A stretch of 64,000 nt of DNA, taken from assembly GCA_052390115.1 (NCBI GenBank), contig JBQTHE010000053.1, forward strand, positions 1 to 64,000, written 5' to 3'. This document shows, one piece after another, positions 42,860 to 52,164 of the stretch. Source of the stretch: GCA-003244245 sp052390115. Lineage in GTDB: Bacteria > Actinomycetota > Actinomycetes > Mycobacteriales > Pseudonocardiaceae. Every line of letters starts with the position of its first letter. Position 1 is the first letter of the stretch. The translations under genes were made by a program, and so were the position numbers. The notes under the pieces are model-generated. The model searched no databases and had not been told where the DNA came from. It saw nothing but the letters and a program-made list of their open reading frames with translations.

Positions 42860-43633
42860 TCAGGACAGGCGCAGGGTGCGGGCGGCAAGCGCGCCGGCGG
42901 CGGCGGCCCAGGTCAGTAGGATCCCCAGTGCGGCCCAGGGGGTAGCGCCCCGGACCAAGGCGGCGTGCAACCCCTCGGCCAGCGCGCCGGAGGGCAGCGC
43001 GGCGGCGAGCATCGACAACGGGCCGGGCAAGGCCCGCACCGACAGCACGATGCCGCCCGCCACGACGAGCAGCAGCCACACCGTGTTGGCGACCGCGAGT
43101 ACCACTTCGGCCCGCAGCACACCTCCGAGTAGCACCCCGAGCGCGCCGAACGCCGCCGTGCCGGCGAGGATCAGCAACGCGGCGGGCGCGATACCTGCCG
43201 GCTCCGGGCGCCAGCCCAGCGCGGCGGCCACCACCCCGAGCACCACCAGCTGCACTGCCACCACCCCGAGCACCGCGAGCATCCGGCCGGTGACCAGCGA
43301 CCATCGCGGCAATGCCGTGGCGGCCAGCCGTTTGAGCACGCCGTAGCGGCGGTCGAAGCCCAGCGCGATGGCCTGCCCGGTGAAGGCGGTCGACATCACC
43401 GCCAGCGCCAGAATGTGCGGGGTGACGTTGTCCACCCGTGGGCTGGGTACCGGCAACACCGTCAGCGCAGTGAGCCCGACCAGCAGCCCCAGCGGGATTA
43501 GCAGGGTGAGCAGGACCTGCTCGGCGTTGCGCAGGGTGAGGACGAATTCGGTGCGGGCCTGGGTGAGCAGCATCCGCGGCAGCCGGCCCCGGCCCGGTGC
43601 CGGTGTGAAGGTGCCGGGGGGAAATCGGGTCAC
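42860..43633 (-). CDS. ABC transporter permease (ABC-2 type)
   Basis: 257-residue integral membrane protein with six hydrophobic spans and the ABC-2 layout: a cytoplasmic N-terminus (LLTQARTEFVLTLRNAEQVLLTLLIP), ITALGFDRRYGVLKRL-like coupling loop (IALGFDRRYGVLKRLAATALPR) and C-terminal spans. GTG 43633 overlaps the ATPase stop (GTGA), so the two are coupled. Homologous pairs sit next to suf genes and ctaB/ctaA in mycobacteria and relatives; the exported substrate is unknown. Confidence 0.9.
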   Translation of the reverse strand: MTRFPPGTFTPAPGRGRLPRMLLTQARTEFVLTLRNAEQVLLTLLIPLGLLVGLTALTVLPVPSPRVDNVTPHILALAVMSTAFTGQAIALGFDRRYGVLKRLAATALPRWSLVTGRMLAVLGVVAVQLVVLGVVAAALGWRPEPAGIAPAALLILAGTAAFGALGVLLGGVLRAEVVLAVANTVWLLLVVAGGIVLSVRALPGPLSMLAAALPSGALAEGLHAALVRGATPWAALGILLTWAAAAGALAARTLRLS

Positions 43634-44571
43634 GACCGGAGTTCCCGCCCGGTGAGCTCGAGGAAGACGTCCTCCAGGCTGCGCCGGTCCACCCGCAGGT
43701 CCTCGGCGAACACACCCTGCTGGGCGCACCACGCCGTCACGGTGGCCATCACCTGCGGGTCGATCCCGCCCTCGACCAGGTACCCGCCGGGACGGGGTTC
43801 ACTGGCCCGGCACCCCTCGGGTAGTGCGCTGGACAGCAGGCCGAGGTCCAGACCGGGCCTGGCCGCGAACCGCAGTTGCCGTTGCGCGCCTGCGGTGGTC
43901 AGCTCTGCGGGGCTGCCCTGAGCGACCACCCGGCCATGGTCGATGATCACCACTTGGTCGGCCAGCGCCTCGGCCTCCTCCATCAGGTGCGTGGTGAACA
44001 GCACGCCGACGCCGTCCGCGCGCAGGCTTGCGACGATGTCCCAGACCAGCCGGCGGGCCTGCGGGTCCATCCCGGCGGTGGGCTCGTCGAGGAACACCAC
44101 CTCCGGCCGCCCGACCAGGGCACAGGCCAGTGCGAGGCGCTGCTGCTGGCCGCCGGACAGCCGTTTGTAGGGCACCCGGGCTACGGGTGCGAGTCCGAGC
44201 ACGTCGAGCAGCCATCCGACGTCCAGCGGCCGGGCCGCACATACCGCGACCAGGCCGAGCATCTCGCCGGCTCGTACGCCCGGGTAGGCCCCGCCGCCCT
44301 GTGGCATCACCCCGATCCGGGGACGCAACGCTGCACCGTCGGCGATCGGGTCCAGTCCCAGCACGCGGACCACGCCGGCATCCGGGCGCAGGAACCCCTC
44401 GCACACCTCCACCGTGGTGGTCTTGCCGGCACCGTTGGGCCCGAGCAGAGCCAGCACCGTGGCGGGCGGCATGCGCAGGTCGAGGCCGTTGACAGCCTGG
44501 ACGGCGCCGAAGGTGCGGACCAGACCGCAGACCTCGACGGCAGCCGGTGGCGCGGACGGGCTCACGTTCAC
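43630..44571 (-). CDS. ABC transporter ATP-binding protein
   Basis: 313 residues. Walker A LLGPNGAGKTTTVE, the Q-loop region GVMPQGGGAYPG, signature LSGGQQQRLALA, Walker B VVFLDEPTAGMDP and the switch His in LFTTHLMEEAE are all intact, followed by a C-terminal DUF4162-like extension typical of drug/lipid exporters. GTG 44571 is used because the frame, though open far upstream inside the previous gene, has no ATPase homology before it. It pairs with the permease at 42860-43633. Confidence 0.93.
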   Translation of the reverse strand: MNVSPSAPPAAVEVCGLVRTFGAVQAVNGLDLRMPPATVLALLGPNGAGKTTTVEVCEGFLRPDAGVVRVLGLDPIADGAALRPRIGVMPQGGGAYPGVRAGEMLGLVAVCAARPLDVGWLLDVLGLAPVARVPYKRLSGGQQQRLALACALVGRPEVVFLDEPTAGMDPQARRLVWDIVASLRADGVGVLFTTHLMEEAEALADQVVIIDHGRVVAQGSPAELTTAGAQRQLRFAARPGLDLGLLSSALPEGCRASEPRPGGYLVEGGIDPQVMATVTAWCAQQGVFAEDLRVDRRSLEDVFLELTGRELRS

Positions 44572-44576
44572 AGAGC

Positions 44577-46220
44577 CTAGGTCGCCACCCCGGATCCGGG
44601 TGTACCGGCCCGAGCCGCGACGCCCTGCGCGGGCGACTGCTTCCAGCCGGGCCACAGGGTCGCCGACAGCGGTGGCATGCGCCCGCGAACCAGCAGCAGC
44701 GGCACCACCAGGGTGACCATCGCGGCCCCGATCGCGGTCGGTACCACCCAGGCCCGGAACATGAAGTCCGCCCCGGTCGGTCCCACCACCACCGCAAGCA
44801 GCGCCGAGGCCACGGTGGCAGTGGTGCGAAACGCCGGGTGGGTGGCCGACGCCGCCAGCGGGATCGCGGCCCACAGCAGGTACCACGGATGCACCACCGG
44901 CCCCAGCAGCACGACGGCACCCAGCCCCACGCCGAGCCCGGCCAGCGGCTCCATCCGCCCCCGCCAGCAGCGCCACAGCAGCAGCAGGCAGACCCCCCCG
45001 GCTGCGACCAGCCCGACGGCCCGGGCCAGCACGAGCACTGAGGTGGTGTGGTCGCCCAGTCCTAGCCCGCTGCCGATCCCGCCGGCTAGCAGGCCGAGGT
45101 CGGTCGCTATCGACATCCAGCTGCGCACCGCGTTGGGCGTGCCCAGCGCACCAGTCCAGCCGAAGCCCAGCCCGGTGCCCAGCCCGATCGCCACGGTGGT
45201 GGCCACTGCGACTCCGCTGACCAGCGCCGCCGCCTGCAGGAGGTCGCGCGGTCGACCACCACGGTGGCGGGCCAGCCAGACTGTGACGAACCCGAGGGCC
45301 AGCGCGGCGGGAATCTTCACCTGCGCCGCGGCCGCGATGAGCACCGTGCCGCCGAGCAGGGCCGGACCCACTACGGGTCGGCCCACTGCGGGCCGGCGCA
45401 GCGCCAACTCCAGCCCGACCAGCATCAAGCCGATCATCAGCGCTTCGTTGTGCACCCCGCTGACCAGATGGAACAACACCAATGGGTTGGCGACGCCGAG
45501 CCACAGGGCGAACACCGGTGACACACCCACCCGGCGGGCCAGGCGCGGCAGCGCCCAGACGATCATCACCAGGCCGGCCACCGCGAGGGTGCGGTGCAGC
45601 AGCACACCGAGCACGACGTCGTTGCCGGCGATCCAGTCGATCGGCCGGCCGAGGGTGAGGAAAAACGGGCCGTAGGGTGCCGGCGTATTGCGCCAGATCG
45701 TGGGGATCCCCCGGACCAGCGGGTGGTCCACGCCCAATGCGTCGGCCGGGCCGAGTACATAGGGGTCCAGCCCGCGATTGGCCATCGCGCTCTGCGCCAG
45801 GTAGCTGTAGACGTCCCGGCTGAACATCGGTGGGGCGACCAGCAGCGGGAGCGCCCACATCATCATCGTGCGGTCCAGCTGGGCTCGGGAGATCAGCCGG
45901 GCACGTCCGGGAGCGGCCAACGCACCCAGCCACAACCAGGCCAGCACCACCATGGCGATGCCGGTGTAGGCGACCGCCAGCGATGCGGTGGGCATCCGGT
46001 TGAACAGACCCAGCACAGGCTGGCCGACCACCGGATTGCCCAGCACCGGAGCCGTGCCCGCGCCGAGTGACCCCAGCCCCATGAGCAGTGCGCCTGCGGT
46101 GCCGAACCGGCGCACCGTATCGAACTGGCGGGCCTCGACCGGACCCAAACCGGTGCCCCCGGATGGGGCGCCGAGCGGCGCTTCCAGCGCGGGCTCGGAT
46201 GCCCAGAAACGGACACCCAC
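44577..46220 (-). CDS. MptB-like polyprenol-phosphate-mannose-dependent alpha-(1,6)-mannosyltransferase
   Basis: 547-residue GT-C membrane glycosyltransferase with a dozen or so hydrophobic spans. The first large loop FSRDVYSYLAQSAMANRGLDPYVLGP holds the DxE/D-like catalytic region of the MptB/alpha-mannosyltransferase family, and WRNTPAPYGPFFL follows. These enzymes build the lipomannan core from polyprenyl-phosphate mannose. GTG 46220 is chosen because GGGAAGG lies 8 nt upstream; the frame continues past the divergent sufR start. The conserved position next to sufR supports the call. Confidence 0.85.
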   Translation of the reverse strand: MGVRFWASEPALEAPLGAPSGGTGLGPVEARQFDTVRRFGTAGALLMGLGSLGAGTAPVLGNPVVGQPVLGLFNRMPTASLAVAYTGIAMVVLAWLWLGALAAPGRARLISRAQLDRTMMMWALPLLVAPPMFSRDVYSYLAQSAMANRGLDPYVLGPADALGVDHPLVRGIPTIWRNTPAPYGPFFLTLGRPIDWIAGNDVVLGVLLHRTLAVAGLVMIVWALPRLARRVGVSPVFALWLGVANPLVLFHLVSGVHNEALMIGLMLVGLELALRRPAVGRPVVGPALLGGTVLIAAAAQVKIPAALALGFVTVWLARHRGGRPRDLLQAAALVSGVAVATTVAIGLGTGLGFGWTGALGTPNAVRSWMSIATDLGLLAGGIGSGLGLGDHTTSVLVLARAVGLVAAGGVCLLLLWRCWRGRMEPLAGLGVGLGAVVLLGPVVHPWYLLWAAIPLAASATHPAFRTTATVASALLAVVVGPTGADFMFRAWVVPTAIGAAMVTLVVPLLLVRGRMPPLSATLWPGWKQSPAQGVAARAGTPGSGVAT

Positions 46221-46298
46221 ACCCCGCACCTTCCCGGCCACCACGCCGCGAAGGGTAGCCGTGCCATCGCCACCACCCTCCAGTGAGCACACCGGGGG

Positions 46299-46334
46299 TT
46301 TGCACCTACCGCTGAAATACGTAACATGGACGTT
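46299..46334 (+). promoter_or_regulatory. Probable suf operon promoter
   Basis: TTTGCA (46299-46304) and TAACAT (46322-46327) are 17 bp apart. The predicted start point near 46334 coincides with the in-frame GTG at 46335, so sufR may be read from a leaderless mRNA starting at that GTG and not at ATG 46326. SufR binding sites probably overlap this region. Confidence 0.45.
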
Positions 46335-47081
46335 GTGAAAAACGTCGGGACGGACCGAACACCGGTGGCGCCTGCGCCCCCCGGTGGTGATGGCCGGACC
46401 CGCGAGTCGGTGGCGCGGATGTTGCTGGAGCACGGGCCGGTGACCGCGGCGCAGGTCGCCGAATCGCTCGGGCTGAGCCCCGCTGCGGTGCGTCGCCATC
46501 TGGATGCCCTGCTCGCTGACGGGCAGGCCAGCTACCGCTCGGCACCGCGCCGCGGTCCCCGCGGCCGGGGCCGTCCGGCCAAGTTGTTTCTGCTCACCGC
46601 TGCCGGGCGGTCGCGGTTCGGGCACACTTACGACGATCTTGCCGTGGCGGCACTGCACTTCCTGTCCGAGCGCGAGGGCGAGCAGGCGGTCCGCTCGTTC
46701 GCCGAGCGGCGAGTCATCGACCTAGTCGATCGGCACCGGGCCGAGGTGGCCGCTGCGGCCGACCCGGTCGCGCGGGCCGAAGCACTGGCGGTCGCTCTGA
46801 GCGTCGAGGGCTACGCTGCGTCAACCGAGCACGTCGGCGCCGGTGCGCAACTGTGCCAGCATCATTGCCCGGTCTCGCATGTGGCCGCGGAGTTCCCGCA
46901 ACTGTGCGAGGCCGAGACCGCCGCCTTCGCCGATCTGCTCGGCACGCATGTGCAGCGGCTAGCCACTATCGCCCGCGGCGACGCGGTATGTACGACATAC
47001 GTTCCCGAGGCCCGGGTGCCGCACGGCGTCCGGACGACTGATCCCACCACAAAGAAACCGGATGGAGGCGTCTCGGCATGA
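46326..47081 (+). CDS. sufR: SufR-type Fe-S cluster-sensing repressor
   Basis: 251 residues. An N-terminal winged helix (VARMLLEHGPVTAAQVAESLGLSPAAVRRHLDAL) is followed by a C-terminal region with the cluster-binding set LCQHHCPVSHVAAEFPQLCEAE, including three Cys and nearby His. SufR represses suf genes when carrying a cluster. It is first in the operon and overlaps sufB by 4 bp (ATGA). ATG 46326 is listed; GTG 46335 is a likely alternative given the promoter position. Confidence 0.93.
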   Translation: MDVVKNVGTDRTPVAPAPPGGDGRTRESVARMLLEHGPVTAAQVAESLGLSPAAVRRHLDALLADGQASYRSAPRRGPRGRGRPAKLFLLTAAGRSRFGHTYDDLAVAALHFLSEREGEQAVRSFAERRVIDLVDRHRAEVAAAADPVARAEALAVALSVEGYAASTEHVGAGAQLCQHHCPVSHVAAEFPQLCEAETAAFADLLGTHVQRLATIARGDAVCTTYVPEARVPHGVRTTDPTTKKPDGGVSA

Positions 47082-48529
47082 CGACTGCTCCTGAGCAGGA
47101 CGTGCGAGCGCATACGGAACCGCTCACCCAGGAAGAAACGCTCTCCAGGCTGGGTAACTACGAATACGGCTGGGCCGACTCTGATACCGCTGGAGCTACC
47201 GCCCAGCGCGGTCTGTCCGAGGCCGTGGTGCGCGATATCTCAGCCAAGAAGAACGAGCCTGAGTGGATGCTGGAGACCCGGCTCAAGGCGTTGCGAATGT
47301 TCCATCGCAAGCCCATGCCGCACTGGGGCGCCGACCTTTCCGGCATCGACTTCGACAACATCAAGTACTTCGTCCGGTCGACCGAGAAGCAGGCCACATC
47401 CTGGGAGGAACTGCCCGAGGACATCAGGGCCACTTACGATCGGCTGGGCATCCCCGAAGCGGAGAAGGCCCGGCTGGTGGCCGGTGTGGCTGCGCAGTAC
47501 GAGTCCGAGGTCGTCTACCACAAGATCCGTGAGGACCTCGAGGAGTTGGGGGTCCAGTTCCTGGACACCGACACTGCATTGCGCGAGCACCCGGAGATCT
47601 TCCAGGAATACTTCGGCAGCGTTATCCCCGCTGGGGACAACAAGTTCGCCGCATTGAACACCGCGGTATGGTCCGGGGGGTCGTTCATTTACGTGCCGCC
47701 CGGTGTGCACGTCGATATCCCACTGCAGGCCTACTTCCGGATCAACACCGAGAACATGGGCCAGTTCGAGCGGACGCTGATCATCGTCGACGAGGGCGCC
47801 TACGTGCACTACGTGGAGGGCTGCACGGCGCCGATCTACAAGTCGGATTCGCTGCACTCGGCCGTGGTGGAGATCATCGTGCGCAAGGGCGGGCGATGCC
47901 GGTACACCACGATCCAGAACTGGTCCAACAACGTCTACAACCTGGTCACCAAGCGGGCCACTGCCGCCGAGGGCGCCACCATGGAGTGGATCGACGGCAA
48001 CCTCGGCTCCAAGGTCACCATGAAGTACCCGTCGGTGTGGCTGATCGGTGAGCACGCCAAGGGTGAGGTGCTCTCGGTGGCCTGTGCCGGTGAGGGCCAG
48101 CACCAGGACGCCGGGGCGAAGATGGTGCACGCCGCGCCGCACACGTCGAGCACGATCGTCTCCAAGTCGGTGGCCCGTGGCGGCGGCCGCACCTCCTACC
48201 GCGGGCTGGTGCAGGTCAACGAAGGTAGCCATCACTCCCGTTCCACGGTCAAGTGCGACGCCCTGCTGGTCGACCAGATCAGCCGGTCGGACACCTACCC
48301 TTACGTCGACATCCGCGAGGACGACGTGTCGATGGGCCACGAGGCCACCGTCTCCAAGATCAGCGATGACCAGCTCTTCTACCTGATGAGCCGGGGGCTG
48401 ACCGAGGACGCGGCGATGGCCATGATCGTGCGCGGATTCATCGAGCCGATCGCCCGCGAACTGCCCATGGAGTACGCGCTGGAGCTCAACCGCCTGATCG
48501 AGCTGCAGATGGAAGGAGCCGTCGGCTGA
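47078..48529 (+). CDS. sufB: Fe-S cluster assembly scaffold SufB
   Basis: 483-residue SufB, the cluster-building scaffold of the SufBCD complex. Blocks include PEWMLETRLKAL, FYRSTE-type YFVRSTEKQ, KNSAVWSGGSFIYVPPGV-like NTAVWSGGSFIYVPPGVHV, EGCTAPIY and the C-terminal SRGLTEDAAMAMIVRGFIEP. No intein is present, unlike mycobacterial SufB. ATG overlaps the sufR stop, and sufD begins 1 bp after the stop. Confidence 0.98.
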   Translation: MTTAPEQDVRAHTEPLTQEETLSRLGNYEYGWADSDTAGATAQRGLSEAVVRDISAKKNEPEWMLETRLKALRMFHRKPMPHWGADLSGIDFDNIKYFVRSTEKQATSWEELPEDIRATYDRLGIPEAEKARLVAGVAAQYESEVVYHKIREDLEELGVQFLDTDTALREHPEIFQEYFGSVIPAGDNKFAALNTAVWSGGSFIYVPPGVHVDIPLQAYFRINTENMGQFERTLIIVDEGAYVHYVEGCTAPIYKSDSLHSAVVEIIVRKGGRCRYTTIQNWSNNVYNLVTKRATAAEGATMEWIDGNLGSKVTMKYPSVWLIGEHAKGEVLSVACAGEGQHQDAGAKMVHAAPHTSSTIVSKSVARGGGRTSYRGLVQVNEGSHHSRSTVKCDALLVDQISRSDTYPYVDIREDDVSMGHEATVSKISDDQLFYLMSRGLTEDAAMAMIVRGFIEPIARELPMEYALELNRLIELQMEGAVG

Positions 48530-48530
48530 G

Positions 48531-49739
48531 ATGACGGCTACCACTGACCGACCGGCCGAGCACGGCCTGGTCGAACACTCGCACGGCGCCAGCCCTGCAC
48601 AAGACGGCGTGCCGATGGTCTCCCGAGGGCAGCGGTTCACCTCCTATGACGTGGACGCCTTCGAGGTGCCCACCGGTCGTGAGGAGGTGTGGCGGTTCAC
48701 CCCGTTGCGCCGGCTGCGCGGGTTGCACCAGGGTGTCGCGGCCACCGGCACTGCGCAGGTCATCGTGCAGGCAGCCAGCGGCGTCACGGTCGAGGAGGTG
48801 GGGCGGGAGGATCCGCGCCTCGGCGACGGTGGCGTCCCGGCCGACCGGGTGGCTGCGCAGGCCTGGAGCGCTGTAGAGAAGGCCACCATGGTGACCGTGG
48901 CTGCGGAAACTCGGATCGAGGACCCGGTGATGATCACCGTCACCGGGCCCGGCCCGGGTGAAGTCGCCTACGGGCACCTGCAGGTGCGTCTCGAGCCCTT
49001 CGCCGAGGCCGTGGTGGTGCTCGACTATCGGGGCAACGGCACCTACGCCGAGAACGTCGAACTGATCCTGGCCGACGGTGCCCGGCTGACCCTGGTCAGC
49101 GTGCAGGACTGGGCCGACGACGCCGTGCATGTCGCTGCACAACACACCCGGTTGGGTCGCGACGCGGTGCTGCGGGCCATCACCGTAAGCCTGGGTGGCG
49201 ATCTGGTCCGGCAATCCCCAACAGTGACGTTCACCCAGCCCGGCGGGGACGCCGAGCTGCTCGGGCTGTACTTCGCCGACGCCGGGCAGCACCTGGAACA
49301 CCGGTTGCTGGTCGACCACGCTGTGCCACACTGCCGATCCAACGTCGCCTACAAGGGTGCGCTGCAAGGCAGTCCTGGCAAACCCGACGCGCACACCGTG
49401 TGGATCGGGGATGTGCTCATCCAGGCAGCCGCCGAGGGAACCGAGACCTTCGAGGTCAACCGCAACCTGGTACTCAACGACGGCGCGCGGGCCGATTCGG
49501 TGCCCAACCTGGAGATCGAGACCGGGGAGATCGTCGGCGCCGGGCACGCCAGCACCACGGGGCGCTTCGACGACGAGCAGCTTTTCTACCTGACCTCCCG
49601 GGGTATCCCGGCCGAGCTGGCCCGGCGGCTGGTCGTCCGGGGCTTCTTCGGCGAGATCCTGCAGAAGATCACCGTCCCGCAGGTACGCGAGCGGCTCGAG
49701 GCGGCGATCGAGGCCGAGCTGCAGGCGGTGGGGGTATGA
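48531..49739 (+). CDS. sufD: Fe-S cluster assembly protein SufD
   Basis: 402-residue beta-helix partner of SufB. SRGQRFTSYDVDAF, EVWRFTPLRRLRG and the C-terminal FYLTSRGIPAELARRLVVRGFFGEIL are typical of actinobacterial SufD. The ATG start is 1 bp after sufB, and the stop overlaps the Rieske-type gene by 4 bp. Confidence 0.97.
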   Translation: MTATTDRPAEHGLVEHSHGASPAQDGVPMVSRGQRFTSYDVDAFEVPTGREEVWRFTPLRRLRGLHQGVAATGTAQVIVQAASGVTVEEVGREDPRLGDGGVPADRVAAQAWSAVEKATMVTVAAETRIEDPVMITVTGPGPGEVAYGHLQVRLEPFAEAVVVLDYRGNGTYAENVELILADGARLTLVSVQDWADDAVHVAAQHTRLGRDAVLRAITVSLGGDLVRQSPTVTFTQPGGDAELLGLYFADAGQHLEHRLLVDHAVPHCRSNVAYKGALQGSPGKPDAHTVWIGDVLIQAAAEGTETFEVNRNLVLNDGARADSVPNLEIETGEIVGAGHASTTGRFDDEQLFYLTSRGIPAELARRLVVRGFFGEILQKITVPQVRERLEAAIEAELQAVGV

Positions 49740-50059
49740 GCCCGATCCGCGTCTGCGGCCTGACCGATCTCAAGGAGGACGTACCTGCCGGATTCGAGGT
49801 TGACAGCGTGCCGGTGGTCCTGGTCCGCCAAGGCGATCAGGTGTTCGCGCTGGCCGATGTCTGCTCGCACGCTGAGATCGCGCTGTCCGAGGGCGAGATC
49901 ACCCGCAAGGGCCTGGAGTGCTGGTTGCATGGCTCGTGCTTCGACCTGCGCACCGGCGAGCCGTCCTCACCACCGGCCTCCGAACCGGTGGAGACCTACG
50001 CCGTGACCATCGACGGTGACGACGTCTACGTCGATCCGTCGAGTCCTACCAACCGTTAG
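49736..50059 (+). CDS. Rieske-type [2Fe-2S] ferredoxin component of the suf operon
   Basis: 107-residue Rieske-fold protein of the non-heme dioxygenase ferredoxin type. ALADVCSHAEIALSEG provides the Cys-x-His pair and CWLHGSCFDLRTG the second (Cys-x2-His, Gly-Ser-Cys), so Rieske Cys2His2 ligation is present with a Trp-Leu insertion. It is a regular member of actinobacterial suf operons between sufD and sufC; an electron-transfer role in cluster assembly is inferred. Confidence 0.93.
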   Translation: MSPIRVCGLTDLKEDVPAGFEVDSVPVVLVRQGDQVFALADVCSHAEIALSEGEITRKGLECWLHGSCFDLRTGEPSSPPASEPVETYAVTIDGDDVYVDPSSPTNR

Positions 50060-50079
50060 CGGGAGCTGAGAACACACCG

Positions 50080-50844
50080 ATGGCCACTCTGGAGATCAAG
50101 GACCTGCACGTTTCGGTCCGCACCGACGACGAGCAGACCCCCGACAAGGAGATCCTCGGCGGTGTCGATTTGACCGTCCGGGCAGGGGAGACCCACGCGA
50201 TGATGGGCCCCAACGGGTCGGGCAAATCCACCCTGGCCTACTCGATCGCCGGGCACCCCAAATACCAGGTCACCTCCGGACAGGTGCTGCTCGACGGTGC
50301 CGATGTGCTCACGATGTCGGTGGACGAACGCGCCCGAGCGGGCCTATTTCTTGCCATGCAGTACCCGGTTGAGGTGCCCGGCGTCTCGATGACGAACTTC
50401 CTTCGCACCGCCGCCACCGCGATCCGTGGCGAGGCACCTAAGCTGCGCATCTGGGTCAAGGAGGTCAAGGCAGCGATGTCCAATCTGGACATCGAGCCGT
50501 CCTTCGCCGAGCGCAACGTGAATGAGGGGTTCTCCGGCGGGGAGAAGAAGCGTTTCGAGATCCTGCAGCTGTCCCTGCTCAAGCCTAAGATCGCGATACT
50601 GGACGAGACCGATTCGGGCCTGGACGTGGATGCACTGCGGGTGGTATCCGAGGGTGTGAACCGGTACCGGGCCAGCGGCAACGTCGGGGTGCTGCTGATC
50701 ACCCACTACACCCGGATCCTGCGGCATATCACGCCGGACCACGTGCATGTCTTCGCGGGTGGACGGATCGTCGAGTCCGGCGGCCCGGAGCTCGCGGAGG
50801 AACTGGAGGCTGGTGGCTATGAGCGCTTCGCCATCAGGACCTGA
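50080..50844 (+). CDS. sufC: Fe-S cluster assembly ATPase SufC
   Basis: 254-residue ABC ATPase of the SufBCD scaffold. Walker A GPNGSGKSTLAYSIAGHP, the Q-loop AMQYPVEVPGVS, signature FSGGEKKRFEILQ and Walker B AILDETDSGLDVDAL are intact. ATP binding by SufC opens SufBD for cluster assembly. GGGAGCTGAG precedes ATG 50080. Confidence 0.98.
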   Translation: MATLEIKDLHVSVRTDDEQTPDKEILGGVDLTVRAGETHAMMGPNGSGKSTLAYSIAGHPKYQVTSGQVLLDGADVLTMSVDERARAGLFLAMQYPVEVPGVSMTNFLRTAATAIRGEAPKLRIWVKEVKAAMSNLDIEPSFAERNVNEGFSGGEKKRFEILQLSLLKPKIAILDETDSGLDVDALRVVSEGVNRYRASGNVGVLLITHYTRILRHITPDHVHVFAGGRIVESGGPELAEELEAGGYERFAIRT

Positions 50845-50859
50845 CAGGGGGTGACCATT

Positions 50860-52164
50860 GTGGCTGCACTAGCTTCTGGGCCAATCATGGCTTCTGGGCC
50901 ACTCACGGCCAGCGAGCAGGAGAAGATCCGCGCTGACTTCCCGATCCTGTCGCGCACGGTGCGGGACGGCCGGCCGCTGGTGTACCTCGACTCCGGTGCC
51001 ACCTCGCAGCGGCCCCGGCAGGTTCTCGACGCCGAGCGCGCCTTCCTCGAGCAGCACAACGCGGCGGTGCACCGCGGCGCGCACCAGCTCGCCGAGGAGG
51101 CCACCGACGCCTACGAGTCAGCGCGGGCCCGGATCGCGGCATTCGTCGGTGTCGGCCCCGGGGAGGTGGTGTTCACCAAGAACGCCACCGAGGGGATCAA
51201 CCTGGTCGCCTACGCGTTGAGCAACTGTTCGATCGCGGGGGCAGCGGTGCAGCGCTTCGCCCTGGGGGCTGGCGACGAGGTCGTGGTGACCGAGATGGAG
51301 CACCACGCCAACCTGGTGCCGTGGCAGGAGCTGTGCCGTCGTACCGGCGCGACGCTGCGCTGGTACCAGGTAACTGACGGCGGCCGGCTTGATCTGGACT
51401 CGCTGGAACTGTCCGAGCGCACCAAGGTGGTGGCTTTCACCCACCAATCCAACGTGATGGGCACCGTCCCCCCGGTCGCGGAACTGGTCCGCCGGGCTCG
51501 CGAGGTCGGCGCGCTGACCGTGCTGGACGCCTGCCAGTCGGTGCCGCACAGCCCGATCGACTTCGCCGCGCTGGACGTCGACTTCGCGGTGTTCTCCGGG
51601 CACAAGATGCTGGGACCTTCCGGGGTCGGCGTGCTCTACGGTCGCCGCGGGCTGCTCGAGGCGTTGCCGCCGTTCCTCACCGGTGGGTCGATGATCGAGC
51701 TGGTGAAGATGGAAGGCTCCACCTACGCCCCGCCGCCGCAACGTTTCGAGGCCGGTGTTCCGATGACCTCCCAAGCGGTCGGTCTGGGCGCGGCGGTGGA
51801 CTACCTGTCGGAGGTGGGCATGGACCGGGTCGCCGCGCATGAGCATGTCTTGACCGAGCAGGCGCTGGCCGGCCTGTCGGAGTTCGGCGGCCTGCGGATC
51901 ATCGGTCCCACCGACACCGAGCACCGGGGCGGCGCGGTCTCCTTCATCCTGGACGATGTGCACGCGCACGACGCCGGGCAGGTACTCGACGACCTGGGGG
52001 TAGCGGTGCGGGTAGGACACCACTGTGCCTGGCCGCTGCACCGCCGCTTCGGTATCTCAGCCACGGTGCGGGCCAGCTTCGCGCTGTACAACACACCTGC
52101 CGAGGTCGAGGCGCTGCTGGCCGGTGTGCACGAGGTGCGCCGGTTCTTCCGGGTGCCGGCATGA
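50860..52164 (+). CDS. sufS: Cysteine desulfurase SufS
   Basis: 434-residue class V PLP enzyme that takes sulfur from cysteine. VYLDSGATSQRP opens the fold; VFTKNATEGINLVA, DEVVVTEMEHHANLVPW, DACQSVPHSP and SGHKMLGPSGVGVLYGR (the Lys is the PLP Schiff base) are present; RVGHHCAWPLHRRF holds the catalytic Cys. GTG 50860 is chosen over GTG 50851 because AGGGGG lies 9 nt upstream. The N-terminus contains an 18-bp tandem duplication (50872-50907). The stop overlaps sufU (ATGA). Confidence 0.97.
   Translation: MAALASGPIMASGPLTASEQEKIRADFPILSRTVRDGRPLVYLDSGATSQRPRQVLDAERAFLEQHNAAVHRGAHQLAEEATDAYESARARIAAFVGVGPGEVVFTKNATEGINLVAYALSNCSIAGAAVQRFALGAGDEVVVTEMEHHANLVPWQELCRRTGATLRWYQVTDGGRLDLDSLELSERTKVVAFTHQSNVMGTVPPVAELVRRAREVGALTVLDACQSVPHSPIDFAALDVDFAVFSGHKMLGPSGVGVLYGRRGLLEALPPFLTGGSMIELVKMEGSTYAPPPQRFEAGVPMTSQAVGLGAAVDYLSEVGMDRVAAHEHVLTEQALAGLSEFGGLRIIGPTDTEHRGGAVSFILDDVHAHDAGQVLDDLGVAVRVGHHCAWPLHRRFGISATVRASFALYNTPAEVEALLAGVHEVRRFFRVPA

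Noticed and set aside
43630..46305. A single very long minus-strand frame covering the ABC ATPase and the mannosyltransferase region
   Set aside because: Only the last 313 residues have homology; the upstream part is an off-frame reading of the MptB-like gene, so the ATPase was started at GTG 44571.
50872..50907. 18-bp tandem duplication at the start of sufS as a possible regulatory site
   Set aside because: It lies within the probable coding sequence and simply repeats six residues; no regulatory meaning is evident.
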